Positions 1-9,300 of a stretch of DNA of 64,000 nt are shown here, one piece after another. A program made the position numbers and the translations under genes. Every line of letters starts with the position of its first letter. Position 1 is the first letter of the stretch. The DNA comes from Paenibacillus wynnii. Its GTDB lineage: Bacteria > Bacillota > Bacilli > Paenibacillales > Paenibacillaceae. The notes under the pieces were generated by a model. That model was not told the DNA's origin, searched no databases, and saw only the letters and a list, made by a program, of their open reading frames with translations. The DNA is taken from the NCBI RefSeq assembly GCF_000757885.1, contig NZ_JQCR01000001.1:248001-312000 (forward strand), given 5' to 3'.

Positions 1-36
1 TTTTACAAAACCGCTTACCTCTTGATTTAATTCCAT
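1..36 (-). CDS. Start of a gene running off the left edge (partial, unidentified)
   Basis: On the minus strand an open frame begins at ATG (34-36) or two codons earlier at TTG (40-42) and stays open to the window edge (MELNQEVSGFVK). An AGAGGA motif about 8 nt before the TTG would suit the TTG start better. It follows the permease gene by about 25 nt in the same direction, so it is probably the next gene of the sugar operon, perhaps a glycoside hydrolase. Only 12 codons are visible, so no family can be assigned. Confidence 0.35.
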   Translation of the reverse strand, partial: MELNQEVSGFVK

Positions 37-66
37 ACCCAACTCACTCGTCCTCTCATCTCAAGC

Positions 67-924
67 TCAGCCTTTAATGGCACCTTCTGCGATCCCACTG
101 AGAATGTATTTTTGCAGCAGTAAATATACAACTATGATCGGGAGCATGGTCAGCACCAAGGAAGCCAAGATAGCCGACCAATCATTATTATACTCACCAA
201 ATAGCATATTGGTAGATATCAGCAGCGTGTAATAGTCAGAATCCGTAAGCATTAGAAGCGGCAGCAGAAAGTCGTTCCACATCCATAATGCATTTAGAAT
301 GGCTACCGTTGCTGTAATGGGCAAAAGTAATGGAAAAATGATGACAAAGAACAATCGAAGCTCTCCGCAGCCGTCCATCACAGCAGCCTCATCCAAATCG
401 CGTGGTATCGATTTAACAAAACCATGATACAGAAAAATAGCTAGCGCAACACCCAGTCCGATATAGATCAGTCCCAGTCCATAAGTGCTGCCCTGAACAT
501 GTAATTCCTTCGAAATCTTCACCAAAGTAATCATAATAGAGTGAAAAGGAATTAAGGAAGATAAGACAAAAAAGGCAAAGAAAAATTGACTTAGCTTGCC
601 AGGCGTACGTGACATTTTGTAACCTGCCATTGAAGCGAACAGGATAATACCCGTCACCCCAATCAGGGTTATCATGATAGTATTCCAAAAGCTTCTTAGA
701 AAGTCGATTTTGTGGTAAGCATCACTATAATTAGCAAACGTTAAGCTAGTGGGAAGAGCAAGAATATGATTCAGCATTTCCCCGTCCGTTTTCAAGGAAT
801 TCAGTACAGCCATATAAATAGGAAATAATGTAAACCCGGCTGCTATTACCAAGATCAGTAGAACCATAATATTGCCTGGACCACGTTTTTTTCGGGAAGA
901 GTAAGCGTTCTGCATCGCTATCAT
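67..924 (-). CDS. Carbohydrate ABC transporter permease, MalG-type (CUT1)
   Basis: Inner subunit of a sugar importer, 285 aa with about six membrane segments. The EAA loop that docks the ATPase is visible as DEAAVMDGCGELRLFFVIIFPLL, and the typical C-terminal GAIKG end is present. I chose the ATG at 922-924 because it overlaps the stop of the upstream permease as ATGA and has a GAGAGG box 7 nt before it; an upstream in-frame ATG at 954 is less likely. It works with the adjacent MalF-type permease and the binding lipoprotein. No ATP-binding subunit is encoded nearby, so a shared MsmX-like ATPase is inferred. The sugar is unknown; the downstream GH16 gene hints at beta-glucan oligosaccharides. 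Confidence 0.9.
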   Translation of the reverse strand: MIAMQNAYSSRKKRGPGNIMVLLILVIAAGFTLFPIYMAVLNSLKTDGEMLNHILALPTSLTFANYSDAYHKIDFLRSFWNTIMITLIGVTGIILFASMAGYKMSRTPGKLSQFFFAFFVLSSLIPFHSIMITLVKISKELHVQGSTYGLGLIYIGLGVALAIFLYHGFVKSIPRDLDEAAVMDGCGELRLFFVIIFPLLLPITATVAILNALWMWNDFLLPLLMLTDSDYYTLLISTNMLFGEYNNDWSAILASLVLTMLPIIVVYLLLQKYILSGIAEGAIKG

Positions 925-1808
925 GCCTCCACCTCTCTTCGTTTCATGATCCATAATTGAACCATAGTGATTAGCAATACAATGATAAATAAAATGATGG
1001 CTTTGGCGCTGGCATAACCATACCTTTGATTAAAGCGGAAGGCTTCTTCTACGATATTGATCGCGATCACCTGAGTGGATCGTCCGGGTCCACCCCCGGT
1101 TAAGGCAAATACGGCATCGAACACCTTAAAGGAAGTGCTGAGCGTCAGAAAAATACCAATAGTCACTGCAGGATAGATCATCGGCAGCGTGACATGCCTG
1201 AAGTTCTGTACACTATTAGCACCGTCGATGGCCGCGGCTTCACTTAATGATTTGGGAACACCTTGCAGCGCCGCGATGTAAATAACCATCTGATACCCTA
1301 CCCCTCCCCATAATGAAAGAATGACGATGGAGTAGAATGAAAAGGAAGGATCACCGATCCAGGATTGATCCAGCAGCAGCCATCCCGTCTTCTCCGCAAT
1401 AACTGGCAATACCTTAGTGAATATAAATACCCACATGAATCCCCCAATAATGAGACTCAGCATGTTTGGCATGAAGAAGATTGTACGGAATAACACTTTA
1501 CTTCTGCGACGAGACTCCACTAAAACCGCCAGCAGCAGAGCAATTACATTCTGTAGTACAACCATTACAATGACATATTTAAGTGTAAATCCAATGGATT
1601 TGATGAAATAAGGATCATTCCCCAGCGCCTCAATATAATTGGAGAACCCGACCATTTGGTAGGTGGGATTCAGGCCGTTCCAATTCGTTAAGCTGTACCA
1701 TACGCCCCCAAAAGCAGGGGCGATGGTAAATACAGCATAGAACAATAAGGATGGCAATACGAAGGCCAGAAGAATGATGGATTGCTTATTTTTTCTCGAA
1801 AGGTTCAT
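921..1808 (-). CDS. Carbohydrate ABC transporter permease, MalF-type (CUT1)
   Basis: A 295-residue membrane protein with an N-terminal transmembrane segment (about residues 10-32) and five more segments. The EAA motif reads SEAAAIDGANSVQNFRHVTLP, and the GGPGRSTQV segment is typical of UgpA/MalF-like permeases. It is the partner of the following MalG-type permease, whose ATG overlaps its TGA by 4 bp, so the two are translationally coupled. The gene starts about 30 nt after the binding-protein gene ends, which supports a single operon of binding protein, MalF and MalG. Confidence 0.92.
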   Translation of the reverse strand: MNLSRKNKQSIILLAFVLPSLLFYAVFTIAPAFGGVWYSLTNWNGLNPTYQMVGFSNYIEALGNDPYFIKSIGFTLKYVIVMVVLQNVIALLLAVLVESRRRSKVLFRTIFFMPNMLSLIIGGFMWVFIFTKVLPVIAEKTGWLLLDQSWIGDPSFSFYSIVILSLWGGVGYQMVIYIAALQGVPKSLSEAAAIDGANSVQNFRHVTLPMIYPAVTIGIFLTLSTSFKVFDAVFALTGGGPGRSTQVIAINIVEEAFRFNQRYGYASAKAIILFIIVLLITMVQLWIMKRREVEA

Positions 1809-1840
1809 CTGCTCTCACTCCCCATCAATCTATAGCCGAC

Positions 1841-3154
1841 TTATTGCACACTTTTAATTGCGGTTTCCCAAGCTTTATCCATACTGCTGATGAATTGTTC
1901 CTTCGTTACCTCTTTGGCATAGTAGCTTTGGAGCAGTTTCGCTTGCTCGTCTGTTACACCGTTAGGCAGTTTCAGATCCTGATACGCTTTACCTTGTTCC
2001 ACGTATTTGGAAGCTTCGTTCACCCAAGGGAATACCTCGTATTTATGCACGGTCGAGACAGGATTGAACTTCAATTCTTCAAAAAGAGCGGAGGAATCCT
2101 TATCATCATAGAAGTAATTCAGTAGATCAAGTGCAACCTCTTTATTCTTGCTAGATTTCGATACCGCCAGTGTCGTCGAGACCGACAGATTAATCATGGT
2201 TCCTTCGGAATTGTTACTCACTGGAAGCGGAGCTACTCCGAATTCAAGTTCAGGGTTAACCTTTAGAATCGTTTCTGCATTCCATGGACCTTGAACCCAC
2301 ATGGCCGCCTTGCCATTTGCAAATTCAGTAGAGCCAGCTTCGTTGCCAACCTCAAAGGGCTTAGCTGTTCCATTTGCATTAATGAGATCGATAATATTGA
2401 AAATATCCTTTACATCGGCGTATGATGCTTCACCTTTATTCATCTTCTCGATCCAGTCCGGGTGCTCGGAGGAGATAATCCCTCCTAGCGACAGTGCTGT
2501 CATCAACTGTGGAACCCAGGATTCCTGGAAAGCCAGCATGAAGGGCTTCACTTTATTAGCTTGCAGCTTCTCTACAACTACCTTCATTTCATCAAGCGTT
2601 TGAGGAGGTGTAATTCCCTGATCATTGAATATTTTTTTGTTGTACAGATAGCCCCACGATGAGCTCTCCAGAGGGAGCGCAACGACCTGACCTTCTAATG
2701 TAACTGTACTTTTTACGCTTTCGTATAAAGTCGCAATTGCCGGTTGGCCAGACAGATCCTCTAGGTACCCTGCTTTGAAATACGTTGGCAAATCGTTAGC
2801 GTGCACATCAAAAATATCAGGGGCATCATTTGAAGTCAGTCTCGCTTGGAGGACCTGCTTCGCCTGATCGGGATTCGGCATCTCCAGGTCAAAGGTTACC
2901 TCAATATTTTTCTCGGCAAGCTCTTTCGCCTTGAACTGTTCGAAATACTTCTCGAATTGTTCTTTAAACCGCGGTGAACCAATTTGAATTTTCAGCTCCA
3001 CCTTCTGAGCTTCGGCCGTTGGCTCCGCCGTAGCTTCCTCCACAACTTTCCCACCATTGTTTACTGCAGGATTAGCATTGTTTGAGGTACCGCAAGCTGA
3101 TAGCGGTAACATCATCATTAAGCTTGCAAGACCTATATAAAGCGCTTTCTTCAT
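1841..3154 (-). CDS. Extracellular sugar-binding lipoprotein (CUT1 importer)
   Basis: Substrate-binding component of the importer, 437 aa. The ATG at 3152-3154 (MKKALYIGLASLMMM) is preceded by GGGGGAG and starts a lipoprotein signal ending in the lipobox LSAC-G, so the protein is anchored to the membrane outer face. The body is a type 1 solute-binding fold (PF01547-like), with motifs such as DIFDVHANDLPTYFKAG and FANGKAAMWVQGPWN. A low-complexity linker rich in Ala, Glu and Thr follows the lipobox. The gene lies 111 nt downstream of the response-regulator gene with no clear terminator between them, so signalling and transport genes may be co-transcribed or the RR may activate here. Confidence 0.9.
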   Translation of the reverse strand: MKKALYIGLASLMMMLPLSACGTSNNANPAVNNGGKVVEEATAEPTAEAQKVELKIQIGSPRFKEQFEKYFEQFKAKELAEKNIEVTFDLEMPNPDQAKQVLQARLTSNDAPDIFDVHANDLPTYFKAGYLEDLSGQPAIATLYESVKSTVTLEGQVVALPLESSSWGYLYNKKIFNDQGITPPQTLDEMKVVVEKLQANKVKPFMLAFQESWVPQLMTALSLGGIISSEHPDWIEKMNKGEASYADVKDIFNIIDLINANGTAKPFEVGNEAGSTEFANGKAAMWVQGPWNAETILKVNPELEFGVAPLPVSNNSEGTMINLSVSTTLAVSKSSKNKEVALDLLNYFYDDKDSSALFEELKFNPVSTVHKYEVFPWVNEASKYVEQGKAYQDLKLPNGVTDEQAKLLQSYYAKEVTKEQFISSMDKAWETAIKSVQ

Positions 3155-3265
3155 TGTTGACTCCCCCTCTTTATGGTTTGGTGCTTCTTCAGTATAGGGC
3201 TGGCATGGGGATTGAAGCATTAGCGCGGATTAGCAGCTTTTATTGCACAATATTGATATTTTTTT

Positions 3266-4351
3266 CTACTTCTTGCCCTTCTGTATATCTCCTGGCGTCA
3301 GACCGAACTGCTTCTTAAATACGCGGTGGAAATAGGCAAGTTCTGTATACCCGGTCATTAGTGCTGCTTCTTTAATCGACATGTGGGGTTGTTGCAGCAG
3401 TTCCCTAGCAAGCTCCATACGTTTACGGATAATGAATTCGGTCAGATTCTCACCAACCGTTGTTTTAAACACTCTGCTTAAATGTTCCTTGCTAACATAG
3501 AACTTACCCGCAATGGATTCTAACGTAATAGGCTCCAAAAAATGCTTATCGATATAGTCCTTCACCTCGGGGATCAGGAGGCGGTTCTTCGTCTTGTGCA
3601 GCGTTTCGATTTTATCGATGGCATTTAGATAATTGATTTGAATCTTGGCAAGTGTACCGGGTACATCTGTCCAATCACTAGGCTCTTCGTTTAAAGAACT
3701 ATGAAGCTCAAATCCTGCTTCATTTTCCAGCATGAATTGCTCCAGTATGTGTAGGAAATCATCGCCAACCTTAGCAATCAACGCAGGTTCCAATCCCTCC
3801 GGGAAAATATTAATTAGAAATTCCTCCAACTTATCCAAGGCTTGCAAGACGGCTGGCTTGCTCAGCTCGAACAGAGCCGCAAAAACGCGCTTCCGCAGGG
3901 CTACATATCGGTCCATCGAAGGCGTGCTCGGGAATACTAGCGGTGAATCCCAAGATGTATTCACGGTCAGCTTCTGGGTCTGCAGTTCATGAATACATTT
4001 CGCAAGCGCCGCATTCAGCTCGTCCGGATCAACAGGCTTAAGTAAATACTCGACCGCTCGCGACTGAATGGCCTGTTTCAGATACATGAAATCATCGTAG
4101 CCGCTCATGACAATAATCTTAAGGAGTGGGAACTGAACATTAATCTGTTTCAGCAACTCAACCCCATCAACACCGGGCATTCTCATATCTGTCAACACAA
4201 TGTGAGGCCCCAGTTCCTTCATCAGCCTAAGACCCTCCCTGCCATCCTCTGCTTCGCCGACAATCCTTAGGCCCAGCCGATCCCACTCTCCAAGAGCCTT
4301 TACAACCTCTCTCGCCCAAGGTTCATCATCAATAATCAGTACTTTATTCAC
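3266..4351 (-). CDS. Response regulator, YesN-type (receiver + AraC HTH)
   Basis: A 361-residue transcription regulator. The N-terminal receiver domain (about 1-120) shows the acidic pair IDDE, phosphoacceptor Asp55 in IVLTDMRMPG, and the conserved Lys in LLKPVDP. The C-terminal part (about 265-361) is an AraC/XylS DNA-binding domain with two helix-turn-helices (VSKEHLSRVFK and EAALMTGYTELAYFHRVFKK). Its start codon overlaps the end of the sensor-kinase gene by 4 bp. In such pairs the regulator usually activates the adjacent sugar importer, here the binding protein and permeases just downstream; that target is inferred. Confidence 0.92.
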   Translation of the reverse strand: MNKVLIIDDEPWAREVVKALGEWDRLGLRIVGEAEDGREGLRLMKELGPHIVLTDMRMPGVDGVELLKQINVQFPLLKIIVMSGYDDFMYLKQAIQSRAVEYLLKPVDPDELNAALAKCIHELQTQKLTVNTSWDSPLVFPSTPSMDRYVALRKRVFAALFELSKPAVLQALDKLEEFLINIFPEGLEPALIAKVGDDFLHILEQFMLENEAGFELHSSLNEEPSDWTDVPGTLAKIQINYLNAIDKIETLHKTKNRLLIPEVKDYIDKHFLEPITLESIAGKFYVSKEHLSRVFKTTVGENLTEFIIRKRMELARELLQQPHMSIKEAALMTGYTELAYFHRVFKKQFGLTPGDIQKGKK

Positions 4352-6129
4352 TCCTGTTCCCTCCCATTCTGCAAAGGCAGCTTGATGACAAATACCGTCC
4401 CCAAATCCGGCTTGCTGAATATTCTCATTGATGCCTCACCGCCATAATGCAGCTTAAGTCTGGATACGACGTTTTGCAGCCCGATTCCCTTGCGCACTTT
4501 CGGTTGTTCATTCTCCAAATCCGGATTGCCCCATTCAGGCTTCAAGGAACTGCCTTCGGTCAGCGCTGACCGGAGTATCCCTAAACGCTCACTTGGAATG
4601 CCAGCTCCATTATCCATAAGGACAATCACGAGATGACGCCGAATTTTTTTCACACGGATTTCAACTTTCCAGCTTCCTTCCTTCGATTGCAATCCATGTT
4701 CAAAGGCATTCTCTACAAGCGGCTGTAGAGTGAATCTCGGAACGGTTGTACGGTTGCCCCTTCCGTCAGATTCAATGATAATCGTACAGCGTCCCTGAAA
4801 TCTCTGTTCCTGGATAAACAGGTAATTGCGGACATGCTTAAGCTCATCTTCAAGTGTTGCAATATCATTACCGCTGCTGATCGAATATCGCAGCAGGTCG
4901 CCGATTACCTTCGTTATTTTATAAATTTCAGGAGCGCCTTTGACAAGTGCCATGCCTCCAATTAAATTCAGCGTATTATTCAGAAAATGCGGGTTAATTT
5001 GTGCTTGCAGGGCCATAAGCTGCGCATTCTTCACCTCAATTTCCTTCTGGTATCCATTCTCCACCAGTTCTTTCATCCGCTGCATCATCGAATTATAACC
5101 TCGTTCCAACAAGCTAATCTCATCATAGCTTTGAATGGATGTCTGCTCGAACTGATGGAGCGGCGTCGTTCTCATGGTTCTGGCAAGGCCAACAATGGGT
5201 CTTGTGATCCGCAGGGACACCGCAATGGACAGCAGGATCGAGACTACTGCGAACAACGAACCGGTTATGAGGCCTGCTTTTACCGTGATGTTGGCGCTTT
5301 CCGAAATGGTTGAAATCGGCAAGGCTTTGATTAAGGTCAATTCCCCATCATCCACCCGCTTTATAAAAATGTAATAGCTTTCTGTTCGTCTGATTTCCGG
5401 TTCTTCTTTCGGGCTATAATCATTCCCTAATTGGCTAATCACCTTTTCGAAGCTCTGATCCGGGGTTGACCCTGATAGTCGTTCTCCCTCGTCATTGATC
5501 AGGAAAACCAAGCTCTCCTCCTCTGATTTCAGAATGGTGCTGACCTCTTTCCATACTTGCTTGTTGATCCGTATAGATAAGCCGCCGAGCAATCGCCTAT
5601 CTTGGAAGTCGTTGATACTATGGAAGGCATAAATATCGTTGCCGGATTCTTTGAAATACATGTTAATTGGCTCCCGCAGCATGCGGCTCCAATTTCCCTT
5701 TTCGATATCCAGCGAATAGGTGAGGCCGCTATTTGCATAATTAATGGCATACGCCTTCTGATTTTGGTGCGTGTAGAGCGCTAGTTCATCAATTTTTTTG
5801 GAATTGGCATAAAAGGCTTTGGTCAGGGTCTCTTGAATATATTTTTGTGTGCGGAATTGTAAGCCGATATCTTCATTTTCATTCATATTTAAGCCGTCTA
5901 TCAATTCTTGGTCGACCTGCAGGGAATAAAACAACACATCCATTTGGCGGAATAATTCGTCCAAGTACTGATTCGCCCACATCATGCGGGAGTGGTTGGC
6001 CTCCAATATTTCTTTCTCTACAGACTCTCGTGTATTGTCCGTGGCAATCCAGGTCATTGTTATTACAGGCAGAGTTGTCAAACAGATCATCAAAATCATC
6101 AGCCTATAACGTATGCTAGTTCGTTTCAT
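4348..6129 (-). CDS. Sensor histidine kinase, YesM-type
   Basis: A 593-residue membrane sensor. One transmembrane segment lies near residues 9-29 and a second near 285-307, flanking an extracytoplasmic sensing region. A HAMP-like stretch follows, then the His_kinase (PF06580) motif with the phosphorylated His in QAQINPHFLNNTLN, and a C-terminal HATPase with the N box LVENAFEHGL and G box DNGAGIPSERLG. It forms a two-component pair with the overlapping YesN-like regulator. The ligand is probably a sugar or the loaded binding protein, by analogy with this family. Confidence 0.92.
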   Translation of the reverse strand: MKRTSIRYRLMILMICLTTLPVITMTWIATDNTRESVEKEILEANHSRMMWANQYLDELFRQMDVLFYSLQVDQELIDGLNMNENEDIGLQFRTQKYIQETLTKAFYANSKKIDELALYTHQNQKAYAINYANSGLTYSLDIEKGNWSRMLREPINMYFKESGNDIYAFHSINDFQDRRLLGGLSIRINKQVWKEVSTILKSEEESLVFLINDEGERLSGSTPDQSFEKVISQLGNDYSPKEEPEIRRTESYYIFIKRVDDGELTLIKALPISTISESANITVKAGLITGSLFAVVSILLSIAVSLRITRPIVGLARTMRTTPLHQFEQTSIQSYDEISLLERGYNSMMQRMKELVENGYQKEIEVKNAQLMALQAQINPHFLNNTLNLIGGMALVKGAPEIYKITKVIGDLLRYSISSGNDIATLEDELKHVRNYLFIQEQRFQGRCTIIIESDGRGNRTTVPRFTLQPLVENAFEHGLQSKEGSWKVEIRVKKIRRHLVIVLMDNGAGIPSERLGILRSALTEGSSLKPEWGNPDLENEQPKVRKGIGLQNVVSRLKLHYGGEASMRIFSKPDLGTVFVIKLPLQNGREQE

Positions 6130-6249
6130 GCTCGCACCCTCTCCTCTTTTACGCTGACCCCATACATGTCGCTCATTGTCGAAACCAATTCGTCAGACAG
6201 AAGGGCTACTCCTGCTCCTGTTCAACAAAATTCATTTGGCAAAAGAGTC

Positions 6250-6293
6250 AAAAAACGGCGATACCTCTATTAATAGAGGCATCACCGTTTTTT
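6250..6293 (-). terminator. Rho-independent terminator of the GH16 gene
   Basis: A long, nearly perfect hairpin (AAAAACGG-c-GAT-a-CCTCTAT pairing with ATAGAGG-c-ATC-a-CCGTTTTT), with a U-rich tract when read on the minus strand. It lies 75 nt past the GH16 stop codon. The A and T tracts on both sides make it potentially bidirectional. The stretch 6130-6249 between it and the kinase gene must hold the kinase promoter, but I could not fix one. Confidence 0.85.
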
Positions 6294-6368
6294 ATATACC
6301 ACTAAACCTCATAATTAGAGACAACGGAGATATTTCGATTCACTCTTGAACGGGTATCAAAAGTACCG

Positions 6369-9300
6369 TCATTCAATCGTGACCGTATCTCTAGCGACAA
6401 CGGCGTCATTCAATGTACCGGTAGGCAGAATCACCGGAGTAATGACAGGCGGCATAGTCACTATAATAGTAGGCGGTGTCCCTACTACAACTTCTGTAAT
6501 TGTAATATCATCGAAAGAAATCGTATGGGGCACACCATTCGCAGTAACATCCGTTCCCATTGTTTTTCCGATTAGATAATTTAATTTAAGAGTATTGTTG
6601 TTAGTGACTGTAAATTGTGTGCTGTAGGTTGCCCAAGTCGCTGTAACATCAAATTTTACTGGATTGGATGCTGCAGTAGTATTGGAATATTCGACAATGA
6701 TTTGTCGTGCAACAGTCGATTTAGCCTTGAAGCTGAGCTCGTAGGTTTTACCGGCTTCCAACTGGATATCTTCCTGGAACAGCTGTGTGTGCCATGGTTC
6801 TCCACCTGCGGCTGCAATTGCAACTTCAGCTACTCCATCGTTCACTGTAAAGGTTGAAGATCCTCCTTCACCGGACCATTTAGACCAGCCCGTTTGCCCA
6901 ATCCCAAATGAACTATTCAATACAAGATTGGTGTCATTGGCAAGAATAGTCTGTACTACAGTACCGCTTACATAATAGTCAGCTTCTACAGTAATAGTGT
7001 ACAATCCTTCAATAGGAAATGCTGATGCAGCTATGGTTATTTTACCTGGTTCTATCGTATATTTACTTGCCTCAAGTCTAGTACCATTGACCTTCACTGC
7101 CGAGATAGCATTACGCCAAGCCTCGTTATCGGTAAATATAAGCTCTATTGGCTGAGAGACCCGGTTATTGCTTTTGTCTTTCAATAGCTCCTGTGGTTTA
7201 GAAGGTGCATTCTTAATCTCAAACCTTACATTGTCGATCGTAATTTCATGTGATCCAGCTACACTTACACCTTCTACTTTGCCAAGCAAAAATTTGAGGG
7301 CAAGTGTATCATTACTGCCTTGGCGAAATTCAAAAGTGAAAGATTTAGACTCCGGTGTTACGTCTATGACTTTAGAAAAAGAAGGCTGATAGGAGGCATT
7401 ATCGGCAATCACCTGAATTTTACGTGCTGTGCTTGAGCTGGCATCAAATTTTATGACATAATCAATACCGCTTGTCGCCTTCAGTTTATTCTGGAAAAGC
7501 ATGACGGAGTAGGACTGATTCCCCGTGTTAGTAATGCTAAATTTGGCTTTTCCATCCGAAACAGCTGCAGTACTTTGACCTCCCTGTTCCGTTAGAAGCC
7601 GCTCCCATGCGTCAAAACCAAAGTTGAACTCTCCATTTAGAAGCGGGAAGTATACCAAGGATGGATCATAGTAAAAGCTCGTGCGAATCAGATTAAAATT
7701 ATCTAAACTGATCGTCCCTGTTGCTCCACCCAACTCTAGAACAAACTGCCCCTCATGATCCGTTCCCCCTGCAAGGTCAGGGAAATTCACTTTGATTTCC
7801 TGGTTTACCGGAGTCAGATTAACAACTTGCTCTGCATACACACTGCTATCCTTACCAAGCAGCTTAACTTTAGCCATACGATTCGATGTGGATGCCCCTT
7901 TAAAGGTAAGTTCATAGTCTTGCCCCTCAATTAGGTATATTCCTTTTTGCAGCAGCTTCACGTCACCTGTATTACTGCCTGCCTGAGTAACTTGCAGGTC
8001 TAATGTCCCTTGAGCATTGACAACAGGGCTTACGGCTGCGCCATTTGCTGCTTCTGCATGCCAATAACTCAAACGGTTCGTTCCACCCAGATCAAAGGTT
8101 CCGTTGTATAAATGATTCCCGCTGCCTAATGGAGTCTTAGCCGTATCATGTTCAAAAGGAATACTATCGATCTCCTCCAAACGTACATTTCCGATCCAGA
8201 CAGGGGAAGCATTGGTTCCCAGATTGAATTCAACCCTTGCGGCAATATCGGAATCTTCTTTCATTTGAAACATGATTTCATAAGGCTTCATCGTAGAGGT
8301 TAATTCTGCTTTGAGACCTGGTGAATATCCAGCAAACCCGCGTGATTCCCCACCTGTAACACGGACATTAATGTTCCGGGATGTGTCAGTCTTTGCCTCA
8401 AAGCTCAGCTTGTAAAAACGTCCCTTAGCCAGAGATACAATGGCCTGTGGTTGGATGGAATAAGAATTCCCGCCCGCATTGCTGATATTCACTTTGACGA
8501 AATTCTTACCTCCAATAGGTTCAAGTGAAAGCGTAGCGTTTGCGCCCGATTCCTTGAATAAAGACCAGTAAGCTGTTTTCGGGATGCCCATTCCAGCATC
8601 ACCATCCACTTGCTCTGTGAAGTTGTTATTGTATACAAGATTTCCATCCGGAAGTGCTGTTTTGGAGCCAGCCAAATAAGCTTCTTTAGCTGTCGTAACC
8701 GGCACCGGTTGACGGTACTCCCTGCCTGTCAGGTCATATACTCTGACATAATCAATCTCCATACTTTTTGGGAAAACGGTCTCACTTGTCGGATTGCCGT
8801 CAAAGTTTCCGCCCACCGCCAAGTTCATCAACAGATGGAATTCCTGATTGAACGGCGCTGGATATGCATTGTTAGCCGGTTGTCCGTTGCTTAGGCTGTA
8901 CCAGTCATTTTTAGTGGAGAAAAGAACACCGTCAACATACCAACGCATTTCACCCGGCTCCCATTCGAGGGCATAAGTGTGAAACTCCTCTATCGTTGAA
9001 TTTCCAGGAAAAACGTATTCCTTACCGGAGTAGATATTGTCCGGCCACTGCGCGCCGTAATGAATAGTTCCAGCTACAGTATTCGGACGACTGCCCCAGC
9101 CTTCCATAATATCGATCTCACCGGAAGACGCCCATTGGCCGTAGACCGTATTCTCCGGCAGCATCCATATCGCCGGCCAATAGCCTTTTCCCGTTGGGGC
9201 TTTGGCCCGGATTTCAAACTTCCCGTAGGTTTTACTGAATAAGCCCTTGGTTTTGATTCGGGAGGAAGTATAGGGCTTACCGCCCTGCTCCTCTTTAAGA